From Maridesulfovibrio salexigens DSM 2638 (GTDB taxonomy: Bacteria > Desulfobacterota > Desulfovibrionia > Desulfovibrionales > Desulfovibrionaceae), in assembly GCF_000023445.1 (NCBI RefSeq), contig NC_012881.1, positions 2,299,501 to 2,363,500 on the forward strand: DNA of 64,000 bases, read 5' to 3'. A model generated the notes under the pieces. It was not told the origin of the DNA, did no database searches, and was given only the letters and a program-made list of their open reading frames with translations. Below, piece by piece: positions 45,122 to 53,093 of this stretch (the first letter of the stretch is position 1; each line of letters starts with the position of its first letter). Both the position numbers and the translations under genes were made by a program.

Positions 45122-45282
45122 ATTATCCTCCTTTTTTAAATAAAATTTCACAAGTCGCCTTGTATGCCTATGTAGTGCATAAAGACTTGAGCCCCGCCTT
45201 TCACAAAGCCAACCTAAATCCTAGTGCCTGTACTATCACAAAAATAACCACATAGCATCTTTTAATGATAATAATTTTAATA

Positions 45283-45522
45283 TCACCTTCGCACCAACTC
45301 CAAAACCGCCGCAGGCTTCCCATCGCGTTTTTTAGCCATCTGCACTTTCATGTCGTATTCATCAAAAGCGTTTGCACTGTCAGAAATGGTCCTACGGATG
45401 GCTTCTATCATAAAGGCTTCGCCCATCATGTCCATTTTTTCAAAGTAGTCCCGCAGGACTCCAAGAGAAGAACACGCCGACATCATATCCGAAACATGGT
45501 GACAAAGTTCATCGCTATTCAT
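45283..45522 (-). CDS. Small hypothetical phage protein (79 residues)
   Basis: GGGAGGTG precedes ATG 45522. A helical, Met/Cys-rich protein (MNSDELCHHVSDMMSACSSLGVLRDYFEKMDMMG...). No family recognised. It overlaps the remnant frame upstream in the manner of coupled phage genes, so it probably belongs to the late-operon backbone. Confidence 0.65.
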   Translation of the reverse strand: MNSDELCHHVSDMMSACSSLGVLRDYFEKMDMMGEAFMIEAIRRTISDSANAFDEYDMKVQMAKKRDGKPAAVLELVRR

Positions 45523-45628
45523 GGCCCACCTCCCCATTCAAACCCTGTTCGGCCTCAATCAAGGCATCATACGCCATCAACATTGCCTGCCGCTCAGCCC
45601 TTGGCAAATGATCCAAGTTCTTGATCAT
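45515..45628 (-). pseudogene. Short frame, likely 3' remnant of a backbone gene
   Basis: The frame MIKNLDHLPRAERQAMLMAYDALIEAEQ... (37 residues) overlaps the next gene's ATG (ATGAATAG). It is open only 14 codons upstream and lacks a clear ribosome site. It sits exactly where accessory sequence begins, so the 5' part may have been lost at insertion. Confidence 0.35.
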
Positions 45629-45766
45629 CAGTTCTTTTGCCGTAGCTATGTGCTGCTTCGGTGAGCTACGCTAATAAGATCTTGTATTTGTGGGTTGAAA
45701 AAAAATAATAGCTCTATTATAGGGTAGTTCGTTCTAAGAAATGTTCATTAATAAGGGGAGATAGTC

Positions 45767-47062
45767 GTGAAAAAAAAGATTGGTGCGCTTTTGGGTTTGA
45801 TCGGTTTTGTTGTAACTGTAGTCTCAATTTATATAACATATGAAAGTATAGTTAAGGCTAGAGAATCTGATAGTTATGCACAGGAAGTATCTGAAACAAA
45901 TAAGCATTTGTCTGCAAAAATAGATGAATTTGCTAATACATTAGGTGTCTCTGCTGAAGATATACTAAAACAAGGAATACAGCAGGCTCTAGATGACCGT
46001 GATAAAGCGAAAATCAAGGAAGAGGGCGATAAGTATGAATCTGTTATTGAAGCAGAACATAGAGAAAGGGCAAATAAAAAATATGATAATCTTATCGCCA
46101 ATGCTACAAATCAACTGAATAAACAGCAGTATAACGCGGCTTTTGGATTTTTAACACTTGCTCAGGCGTACAAACCGGAATCACAAGAAGTAGAAGAGTT
46201 ACTCAATAAATCTTTAGCAGGAATGGGGTCTACCGCTAAATATGTTGATGGGGAATTAAGTATTTCAGCAGAAATAGCTGAAGAACGTTTAGTAGAAAAA
46301 GACGGTGTTATTCTTGTCTTAAAAGACGCGCGTCGATCAGGAAATGAAATTGTTTGTTCTTTTGAAATTCGGAACACTACTGCAAATGATATACAAATTG
46401 ATGATTTAGAATATTCAACAGTAATTGATTCTGAAGGAAACTTAGGACATATTAAAAAGATAAGAATTAGCGATAATGAAACGTATGGATCATCTGAAAT
46501 AAGTCTTCCTCACAATAGAAAAAGATCGTTTATAGCACGTTTCATTTTAGCTGATAAAAGTCCTGTCTTTGCGCTTCAAGAAATTAAAATGAATTTTGAA
46601 TTTGAGATAAAAGGACAGAAGAATTATTCTTACAAATATATATATTCTGACGTTGCTTTAGGACATCATGATAAAAAAGCAAATAGTATAGAGCATGCAA
46701 ATATCGAAATTACACTTGAAAAAGTATATATAGATGGAGGGCAGGCTGCATGCACTATTTGGATTAAAAACAGGGATGAACTTCGGGATGTAGTTTTAGA
46801 TGATCTTGAATATACAAAACTATTTGATTCTGAAAATAGCTTCAAGCTTGAACGAATGATAATAAATGGTAAGAAATGGTATGCTTCAACGGAACTAGAC
46901 ATTCCAGCAAATAGAAAGCGAAAAGTTACAATGCTTTTTGGAAAAGATACCAATATTAATTTTGGAAAATTTACTGAGTTGTTAATTTCAGCAGATATGT
47001 TTAATTACAATGATAACTTTGTGTACAAATTTCCAATAAATTCTCAAGTTGCACAGAAATGA
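45767..47062 (+). CDS. Membrane-anchored accessory protein with duplicated beta domain
   Basis: 431 residues. GTG start with AAGGGGAG before it. One N-terminal membrane helix (IGALLGLIGFVVTVVSIYITY), a coiled coil (25-120), a TPR-like helical stretch (YDNLIANATNQLNKQQYNAAFGFLTLAQAYKP), then two similar beta domains: about 180-285 (VCSFEIRNTTANDIQIDDLEYS) and about 315-425 (ACTIWIKNRDELRDVVLDDLEYT). No family recognised. Own terminator and opposite direction mark it as an autonomous cargo gene. Confidence 0.75.
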   Translation: MKKKIGALLGLIGFVVTVVSIYITYESIVKARESDSYAQEVSETNKHLSAKIDEFANTLGVSAEDILKQGIQQALDDRDKAKIKEEGDKYESVIEAEHRERANKKYDNLIANATNQLNKQQYNAAFGFLTLAQAYKPESQEVEELLNKSLAGMGSTAKYVDGELSISAEIAEERLVEKDGVILVLKDARRSGNEIVCSFEIRNTTANDIQIDDLEYSTVIDSEGNLGHIKKIRISDNETYGSSEISLPHNRKRSFIARFILADKSPVFALQEIKMNFEFEIKGQKNYSYKYIYSDVALGHHDKKANSIEHANIEITLEKVYIDGGQAACTIWIKNRDELRDVVLDDLEYTKLFDSENSFKLERMIINGKKWYASTELDIPANRKRKVTMLFGKDTNINFGKFTELLISADMFNYNDNFVYKFPINSQVAQK

Positions 47063-47069
47063 ACAGATA

Positions 47070-47104
47070 AGAAGCCCGCACCATTTGGTGCGGGCTTCTT
47101 TAAT
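47070..47104 (+). terminator. Terminator of the accessory membrane protein gene
   Basis: Stem GAAGCCCGCACCA with complement around TT, then CTTT. Confidence 0.88.
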
Positions 47105-47157
47105 ATCGTTCACAAACTAAAAGTTTAGTATTTCTGGGAAGAGCTAGGCAACACTTT

Positions 47158-47661
47158 TTAGGTAATGGAATTTGCATATACAAGTTTTCGAGATAAGCCC
47201 CACTGGAGAATAAATTCCCGAATTTCTTGAACACGCTGACTAGGGTCACATTGTCCATCTCTCTTATGAACAGTAGCTCCATTCCTAATTAGGTAATCTT
47301 CAATTCCAAGCCTATCTGTATATGACCCTTTATCTTTAAAACCGGGATTAAGCCATTGTACGTAAACATCATATCCATTATCGAAAAAGTAGTCGAAAGT
47401 AGCTGTAACCTCTTTACGATATTGAGTTGAGCACAATACAACCTCTGGCGTTTTTCCACGCAAAATTTCTTCAACAGTCTTCCCCCGCTCTTCAGGAGAA
47501 CCATTTATTAAAAAGACATCAATGGATTGAGTTTCGTTTAACACTAATTCTCTTAATCTTGATCCAGTATTAAGACGTGATTTACCAAACAATTTATACC
47601 AAGTCGTACTTTTCCCTGAATTTGAATGACCAAGAACAGCTATTAACAATTTATCTTTCAA
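47158..47661 (-). CDS. P-loop nucleotide-binding protein (accessory)
   Basis: 167 residues. Walker A GHSNSGKST at 11-19 right after strand 1. SRLRELVLNETQSIDVFLINGSP and EVVLCSTQYRKEVTATFDYFF follow, a small kinase or GTPase-like fold. No GTPase NKxD motif. C-terminal EIREFILQWG. It lies next to a BRCT protein and could work with it. Substrate unknown. Confidence 0.7.
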   Translation of the reverse strand: MKDKLLIAVLGHSNSGKSTTWYKLFGKSRLNTGSRLRELVLNETQSIDVFLINGSPEERGKTVEEILRGKTPEVVLCSTQYRKEVTATFDYFFDNGYDVYVQWLNPGFKDKGSYTDRLGIEDYLIRNGATVHKRDGQCDPSQRVQEIREFILQWGLSRKLVYANSIT

Positions 47662-47703
47662 CGTATTTCTCCATTATCTTAATTAATTCAGCATAGGTTA
47701 TGC

Positions 47704-48357
47704 CTAGCAAAGAGCACAATTCGTACATCCAGCATACCAGTGTTCTTCACTCACAATATAAATTTCACTGCCCTGATCACGCAGATCAATAGCTTTTTCA
47801 ATCTTACGCCCATATGAAGAATGCTTCCAATTCGGGCTGGAAAGGTCACCAATTACGAGATAGTGAACCTTTTTGCTTACAGTCTTCTTTACTTCACCGC
47901 CCCGATTCGTAACCATCTCAACAACTTTCTTGCGAACACCAGTTGCGAACTTGCCAGTAACGACAAAATTTCTCTCTTCAAATTCCATTACGGGTAACGG
48001 ATCAGAAAGTGGTAATGTGGTTGCCCCGGTTTTAGTAGGCATAGGCTCATCGGCTTCGGTATCCATGCCCACGACCTTTTTAGCCAACTCGCAAAAGTTC
48101 TCCTGCTCTTCTTCGGTCCAGACGCCATCTGCAAGATATTCATCAAGCCGCTCTTTAAGTATGCTCCCGTGCCAGTGACAAAGGCAGGTGTCATGTTCGT
48201 TCAGCCAGTTAAGTAAAAAGCGTGCTTCGGCTTCTACTACAATACCATCCGCAAGAATTCCCCGGCACAAACCAAGAAGCTCATCAGCATCACGATCTTC
48301 CCGCATGGCAACATTGAAGCGTGAAACCAAGGCTTCGTTATCATCGTAATCATCCAT
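47704..48357 (-). CDS. BRCT-domain protein
   Basis: 217 residues. A helical N-terminal half (about 1-95: AREDRDADELLGLCRGILADGIVVEAEARFLLNWL-like) resembles the short helical module next to BRCT in phage and exonuclease proteins. The BRCT domain is about 125-215 (FVVTGKFATGVRKKVVEMVTNRGGEV...VHYLVIGD). BRCT modules bind DNA ends or phosphoproteins. Two Cys pairs (Cys58/60 and a C-terminal CTNCALC) could bind metal. It is probably in one unit with the P-loop gene 42 bp downstream. Confidence 0.8.
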   Translation of the reverse strand: MDDYDDNEALVSRFNVAMREDRDADELLGLCRGILADGIVVEAEARFLLNWLNEHDTCLCHWHGSILKERLDEYLADGVWTEEEQENFCELAKKVVGMDTEADEPMPTKTGATTLPLSDPLPVMEFEERNFVVTGKFATGVRKKVVEMVTNRGGEVKKTVSKKVHYLVIGDLSSPNWKHSSYGRKIEKAIDLRDQGSEIYIVSEEHWYAGCTNCALC

Positions 48358-48445
48358 CGAACACCCCTCTTTATTTAAGAATGATATTGACGGTGTTATA
48401 TAAAAGAAAAGAAGGAATCAAGGTGGGTTTTGAAAATTGGGTATG

Positions 48446-48464
48446 AAAAAGCCCCCCGGGGGGC
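48446..48464 (-). terminator. Terminator of the 173-residue accessory gene
   Basis: GCCCCCCGGGGGGC palindrome followed on the minus strand by TTTTT. Confidence 0.8.
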
Positions 48465-48467
48465 GAG

Positions 48468-48989
48468 CTAATTTATATTTTTCTGTTTTTCAGCTAAATC
48501 CTCAAAAACTTTTTTTACCCCACATAAAATACCATACATTTTACTTGCTTCAGAGTTAGCATAATCTGAAATGTCTGGACTGGTTATTTCTAGCTTCCCA
48601 TAAGATGCAATTATCGCAGCATCTTGAATCTCATTTCTGATTTTTGGTTCTAAAATAACAGAATGTTCACTTAAAAAATCATTTAAAATAATTTCAATTC
48701 TTTCGAACCGATATGCGATATCATTACATGCTTCATAGTGGTCCATATCTGGAAAATTTACGCTTGGTTTTATCTTGTAAAATATTTTATTAAAAACTTT
48801 TGCGGCAACATACTCTTCTTGCTTTAGATAGGTTTTATACTCCAAATCCGCTTTTAGTTTTTCGTTTTTAGAGTCTTCGCTGGATTTAAATTTAACTTTA
48901 GCCATTGCAATCAAAAGTTTTCCAAACCAACCACCAAAGCCTCCAATGACTCCTCCTATGGCAAAACTAATAGCAATCTCAATATTCAT
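48468..48989 (-). CDS. Small membrane accessory protein (173 residues)
   Basis: A Gly-rich N-terminal membrane helix (IAISFAIGGVIGGFGGWFGKLLIAMA) is followed by a charged coiled coil (30-65) and a helical domain. No family recognised. AGGGAG stands ten bases upstream. It is preceded by a divergent copy of the Ogr-like gene 3' end. Confidence 0.65.
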   Translation of the reverse strand: MNIEIAISFAIGGVIGGFGGWFGKLLIAMAKVKFKSSEDSKNEKLKADLEYKTYLKQEEYVAAKVFNKIFYKIKPSVNFPDMDHYEACNDIAYRFERIEIILNDFLSEHSVILEPKIRNEIQDAAIIASYGKLEITSPDISDYANSEASKMYGILCGVKKVFEDLAEKQKNIN

Positions 48990-49037
48990 TTTGCAACTTA
49001 CTCCCTGTTTTTAATGCCGAGTATGTAGAATTACACC

Positions 49038-49180
49038 TCATTCAAGTAGTGCGCAAGAGTCCCCCTGAATACTCTTAACCCCCTGCCCCATCTTAGCCAG
49101 CAAGCACCCCTCAGCCTTACACTTATGATACCGAACCGTTATTCCCCCATCCCACTTGGGCGATGAAGTAACAGGAGCAG
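49038..49180 (-). pseudogene. Divergent second copy of the Ogr-like gene 3' end
   Basis: Translates as ...VTSSPKWDGGITVRYHKC then KAEGCLLAKMGQGVKSIQGD and a different end SCALLE. About 105 bp align with 49416-49530 with scattered silent and missense changes. The first zinc Cys pair is missing and there is no start, so it is a fragment. It is not a fresh duplication. Confidence 0.85.
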
Positions 49181-49200
49181 GCGGTAGTAGAAAGGCAAAA

Positions 49201-49222
49201 GAAAAGCCCGCTGGGGGGGGGC
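49201..49222 (-). terminator. Probable terminator with long G tract
   Basis: AAAAGCCCGC followed by nine G and CGAG; on the minus strand a GCCC/GGGC stem leads into TTTT. It resembles the terminator at 48446. Confidence 0.5.
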
Positions 49223-49229
49223 GAGTATT

Positions 49230-49412
49230 TTAACAACTTGCTATATACACGACCTTGTTATAATCAATATTCATGAACTCAAATGATGTTGCCACATATT
49301 TAAGTATACTTACCGACATTGGACAGCTTGTTGGCTGGTGCATTATTGTACCCGCTTTTTTAAAAAAACCTTCAGTCAACATTAAAATGTTTACCTGACT
49401 AGTCTTCGGCAA
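49230..49412 (-). CDS. Doubtful short frame between the two Ogr-like copies
   Basis: A TTG start would give 60 residues, an internal ATG 50 (MLTEGFFKKAGTIMHQPTSCPM...). No ribosome site at either. It sits just before a terminator, so it could be the decayed end of a cargo gene. Confidence 0.3.
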   Translation of the reverse strand: MPKTSQVNILMLTEGFFKKAGTIMHQPTSCPMSVSILKYVATSFEFMNIDYNKVVYIASC

Positions 49413-49415
49413 CGC

Positions 49416-49640
49416 TCATTCCCCCTGAATACTCTTAACCCCCTGCCCCATCTTAGCCAGCAAACACCCATCAGCCTTACACTTATGATACCGCACCTTT
49501 ATCCCCCCATCCCACTTGGGCGATGAAGTCACCGGAATCCGCACGGCCCCGCACCACGGGCAAACCGCGCCATCCTTGGGGCTGTATGTTACGCCCTGCT
49601 TCGCTTTAGCCAGTGCCGCAGCAATTAACTTAGCTGACAT
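49416..49640 (-). CDS. Ogr/Delta-like zinc-finger protein, possible late activator
   Basis: 74 residues. CPWCG...RYHKCKADGC provides four Cys spaced as in P2 Ogr/Delta proteins, which bind late promoters and recruit RNA polymerase. The C-terminal GQGVKSIQ matches the position of the family's conserved tail. GGGAG is before ATG 49640, and the terminase stop lies in that ribosome site. A simple structural zinc ribbon is the alternative. Confidence 0.6.
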   Translation of the reverse strand: MSAKLIAAALAKAKQGVTYSPKDGAVCPWCGAVRIPVTSSPKWDGGIKVRYHKCKADGCLLAKMGQGVKSIQGE

Positions 49641-49641
49641 C

Positions 49642-51603
49642 TTATCTCCCGTTGGTGTAAGGGTTGGTAGTTCGTTTCGGAGCCTGCTTTCTGGGCTTGG
49701 CACTGCCTTTCTTCTTGATGGACTTCACGTTCAGCAGGTCCGCAGCCGCTAAGTTGTATCCGGCTATATCCCATGCATGGTTCGGCCTTCCTTTGGGGCA
49801 TTCCCAAAAGCCTTTTTCATTCACGTATTCAGCGGTCATTTCCCGCGCCCATGCATCCGAAACTTCACTATGCAGGTGATACGCGCCCGGATCAGCCGGG
49901 TTGATTTCCAGACGGTTGGAAAGCGAGTTCTTGTAATGGGTCACGTTCAGACGCAGCAGCTTCAGCCCGCCGGGAATCGGCTTGTTTGATCCGGGGTAGG
50001 TATCAAGCTGGGTATAGGCAAACGGACGGGCCATGGTCTGTTCACCCTTGATGGGTAGAATGCGGCCCCGGTTCATGCGGCAGAAATCATAAACTTCATC
50101 GGTGCGATGCCCCATTGCATCTATCAGGGCCAGCCGAACAAGATAGGGGTTGCCCTGCGAATCCTTGTACTCACGCTCCCAAAGGACTTCGGCGAGAGCT
50201 TCAAAGCTATCCACCTCACCATCAGCAACCAGCCATGATTCATTGATCATTCCGTAACCCCATGCCCGGATTTCATACGGGAAATATCCACCGCGCCCGG
50301 ACTGCGTATCAATGGCGGCAGTCATGCACGAAACCACATTCCCGCCGGGAACCAACAGGCGCGGGCGATCATCTTTCAATGCCAGGATTTTAGCTTCACT
50401 GCGTTCCTGCTGATAGTTCACCCACGGTTCCGCTTTGTGGGAGTTCATGAAGTCCTTTAACTTCTCCTTCCAATCCGGGTTCAAGCTGGACTTCTGCCCG
50501 CGCAGGAAAGCGGCAGCAACTTCAGAAAGCGACACGAAACGCGACAGCCAGCTAGGAATATGGAACCCAATTTTCTTAGGCCGATAGGTCTTAAGGTAGG
50601 TTTTAATGTCGATGCCTGTTACCCGGTCAAACCAGCCGCCTAGCCCTACGGCTTTATCACGGATTCCATCATCCCACTTGCAGCCCATGTTGGGGCATTC
50701 ATATGCCGCCAGCTTTTCGGATTCGACAGTTTCAGCGTACAAGGACGGGTCCATGCCTTCACGATCCGGGTACTTGATTTGGTCAAAATCAATTTCATGC
50801 TCATGCCCGCAAATAGGACAGCGCACCTTGTAGCCGAATACAACTTGAGCTTCATTGTTCAGGGCCACCCAGATAGGGCCGCTTTCCGTGGTGGGTGATG
50901 AAATTTTCAAGAACTTACGGTTGCGATAAGTACGCCCGCGCTTTTCACCGAGGCTTTGCGGATCGGCTTCCTTTTTGTTTGATGTAGTCGGGAACTTGTC
51001 CACTTCATCAAAGAGAATGTACTTGGCAGGTTTGGAAGCCAGCCGGGAGGCAGAATGCGCCCAGCCCATATAAATCGGCATATGCCGCAGGTTGATACGG
51101 AGCGAACCTTCATCGTCCGTGGAACCCGTAAGATATTGCGTAAGCTGGGGGGAAGACTTGAACAGGGGCTGAACGCGGTCCCGGCTTGCATCTTGAGCGG
51201 CGATTTTATCAGGATAGATAATCATGGCTGGCCCCGGTTCACGGTCAACGGCGTAGCCCAGCGCATTAAGCAAAACTTCAGTTTTCCCGACCTGCGGAGC
51301 GGCGCAGACTATAACGGTCTGGACGCTGCTGAAAAACATACTGTCCATTACGTCAACCAGATACGGCGTTACGTCATTGCGCCACGGTCCCGGCAAAGAG
51401 CTTGATTCCGGCACAAGCATGCGGTGAGCTTCGGCCCATTTGCTGACGGCGGTCTTTTTGCGCTTCCGCAGAATCTGCTTTTCGCCCTTGCTGAATTCGA
51501 AAGTGTATTTCGTGCCGGTCATTTCCTGCGGCAGTGAAAAACGATCCACCGAAACCGGGATAGGATTTGCGACCAGCTTTCTAACAATCGCTCTAGCTTC
51601 CAC
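49642..51603 (-). CDS. Terminase large subunit, lambda gpA family
   Basis: 653 residues. Packaging ATPase: Walker A APQVGKT (102-108) and Walker B YILFDE (Asp199-Glu200). A zinc-like CPICGHEHEIDF and the nuclease region with AAIDTQSGRGGYFPYEIRAWG follow. It cuts and pumps phage DNA. It overlaps the small subunit by 11 bases. Being gpA-type it suggests cos packaging. Confidence 0.96.
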   Translation of the reverse strand: MEARAIVRKLVANPIPVSVDRFSLPQEMTGTKYTFEFSKGEKQILRKRKKTAVSKWAEAHRMLVPESSSLPGPWRNDVTPYLVDVMDSMFFSSVQTVIVCAAPQVGKTEVLLNALGYAVDREPGPAMIIYPDKIAAQDASRDRVQPLFKSSPQLTQYLTGSTDDEGSLRINLRHMPIYMGWAHSASRLASKPAKYILFDEVDKFPTTSNKKEADPQSLGEKRGRTYRNRKFLKISSPTTESGPIWVALNNEAQVVFGYKVRCPICGHEHEIDFDQIKYPDREGMDPSLYAETVESEKLAAYECPNMGCKWDDGIRDKAVGLGGWFDRVTGIDIKTYLKTYRPKKIGFHIPSWLSRFVSLSEVAAAFLRGQKSSLNPDWKEKLKDFMNSHKAEPWVNYQQERSEAKILALKDDRPRLLVPGGNVVSCMTAAIDTQSGRGGYFPYEIRAWGYGMINESWLVADGEVDSFEALAEVLWEREYKDSQGNPYLVRLALIDAMGHRTDEVYDFCRMNRGRILPIKGEQTMARPFAYTQLDTYPGSNKPIPGGLKLLRLNVTHYKNSLSNRLEINPADPGAYHLHSEVSDAWAREMTAEYVNEKGFWECPKGRPNHAWDIAGYNLAAADLLNVKSIKKKGSAKPRKQAPKRTTNPYTNGR

Positions 51604-52150
51604 TTGAGAACTCCACGGTTATTTCATCAGTGCGGGCAAATTCGCTGAAGAGTGCATCCAGTTCATCGTTGACCATCTGAATAAATGCGTCTTCACGCTC
51701 CACTTTCCCATCCACTGCAAATATGAAGTCGCGGGCTTTCATGATGAACAGTTGACGAAGCCCGGTATCAAGCACGGCGGTTTTTCCAGCCATGATCATT
51801 TCAACGTTTTCACGGTCAATAAGCTTTCCTAATTCTTTGTTTAATTTCAATCTCTTAAGTTCGGCTTCGAATTCCTTATCCTTGGCCTTGGCTTCCTGAA
51901 AACGTTTCGCGGAATCCCCGGTCAAACCTTCATCGTCCGGCTGATCCGCTTCCGCAACCTGCCCGATAGGAACCCAGCCAAGTTGTTCAGCAACTTCGCA
52001 AATATCGTCTTCGTAGTATTTGCCGTTCAGCGGCGGTACTTGCTTGCCCTTGCCCACGTAATTGAAGAAGGTCCGGCGCGAAATTTGCCAACGGACTTTA
52101 CCGAATTGCTCCCAAGCCTGATTTATGGATTTGTAAAATTTATCAACCAT
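51593..52150 (-). CDS. Terminase small subunit, Nu1-like
   Basis: 185 residues. An N-terminal helix-turn-helix (RWQISRRTFFNYVGKGKQVPPLNGKYYEDD) is followed by an Ala/Lys-rich coiled coil (DSAKRFQEAKAKDKEFEAELKRLKLNKELGKLIDRENVE, about 80-118). It recognises the packaging site, probably just upstream (52151-52251). Confidence 0.88.
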   Translation of the reverse strand: MVDKFYKSINQAWEQFGKVRWQISRRTFFNYVGKGKQVPPLNGKYYEDDICEVAEQLGWVPIGQVAEADQPDDEGLTGDSAKRFQEAKAKDKEFEAELKRLKLNKELGKLIDRENVEMIMAGKTAVLDTGLRQLFIMKARDFIFAVDGKVEREDAFIQMVNDELDALFSEFARTDEITVEFSSGS

Positions 52151-52251
52151 TTAAGTAGCACCTGAATTAAATAGAGTGACACGATTGATGCAGCTTGTGC
52201 AGTGTGCATATTTTTCAAAACATTCCGTGTGCAAAAGACTCGGAGTCACTG

Positions 52252-52686
52252 TTACCCGTGATTCATGGATCGCTGGGGAGGACCCAAAGGCAACCGCCCT
52301 TCGACCAAACGCTTCGACGGTTCATCTTCCACCAGCGGTAGCCGATCCATATGAAGCAAGGCGATAAGCGGCGCGGCTTTCTCGTATAAACTCCACATTT
52401 CCCAGAGGGTTTCGAAGTTTGCCTTGCCCCATGCTTCGTCAATGATGACAACCAGTTCACCGACCATGTTCCGCTTAAGCTTGAACCCCGTGGGGTGTTG
52501 CCTCAACATTTTGCCCAGTGTTTTCATGGCCTCATGCCCAGCTTCATAGGTCTGCCAATCCTGATTGAATTCTTCCTCGGATACCGGGATCACACCTTCC
52601 TTCAAGCATAACCGCTTGAATTTACTGTAAGGTGTTTCCGGTTCTAGCTTCCTGTACTTGTCTTTTAGTTTTGCTAATGCGCTCAT
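52252..52686 (-). CDS. Hypothetical phage protein before terminase
   Basis: 144 residues, helical, charged (ALAKLKDKYRKLEPETPYSKFKRLCLKEG...). No family recognised. It follows the replication gene and precedes the terminase, a usual place for a small nuclease or regulator, but no motif supports that. Confidence 0.65.
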   Translation of the reverse strand: MSALAKLKDKYRKLEPETPYSKFKRLCLKEGVIPVSEEEFNQDWQTYEAGHEAMKTLGKMLRQHPTGFKLKRNMVGELVVIIDEAWGKANFETLWEMWSLYEKAAPLIALLHMDRLPLVEDEPSKRLVEGRLPLGPPQRSMNHG

Positions 52687-52863
52687 AATGGTACTGTGTC
52701 CGGGGTTGTGTCCGCGTTAACTAACGACAAAAACCACTGAAACTATTGCTGTTTTTATTTTCTGTCTGGGTTGTCCATGTACCAGAGATAAAAACCAAAT
52801 TCTCACAACCTCGCGTGTACGCACGCACCCACACGCACATATAGGGCACTTTTGCCGATTGAC

Positions 52864-52956
52864 GTGGACGACCCGGACGACATGGACGGCCCTTTTATTT
52901 ACGGGCTTTGACAAGCATAGACACGCAGACCGCGTTGTACCAACCACGTGGACGGC
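52864..52956. repeat. 9-bp iterons, candidate replication origin
   Basis: GTGGACGAC (52864-52872), CCGGACGAC (52873-52881) and ATGGACGGC (52882-52890) stand head to tail; GTGGACGGC recurs at 52948-52956. They lie in the 407-bp gap after the primase-helicase gene, which otherwise holds only an unlikely frame starting at the primase stop. Confidence 0.45.
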
Positions 52957-53093
52957 TTCACCGGGGGAAGCACATTTCGCACATGTATTGATTTGCCCAG
53001 CGGGTAAGGCGTGTCGCCGCAGGTCATTAGAAGGGGGTGCGGGGGAAACAGAGCAAACCGCCCCACTCCCGTATATGCCAGTAAACAAGATCA

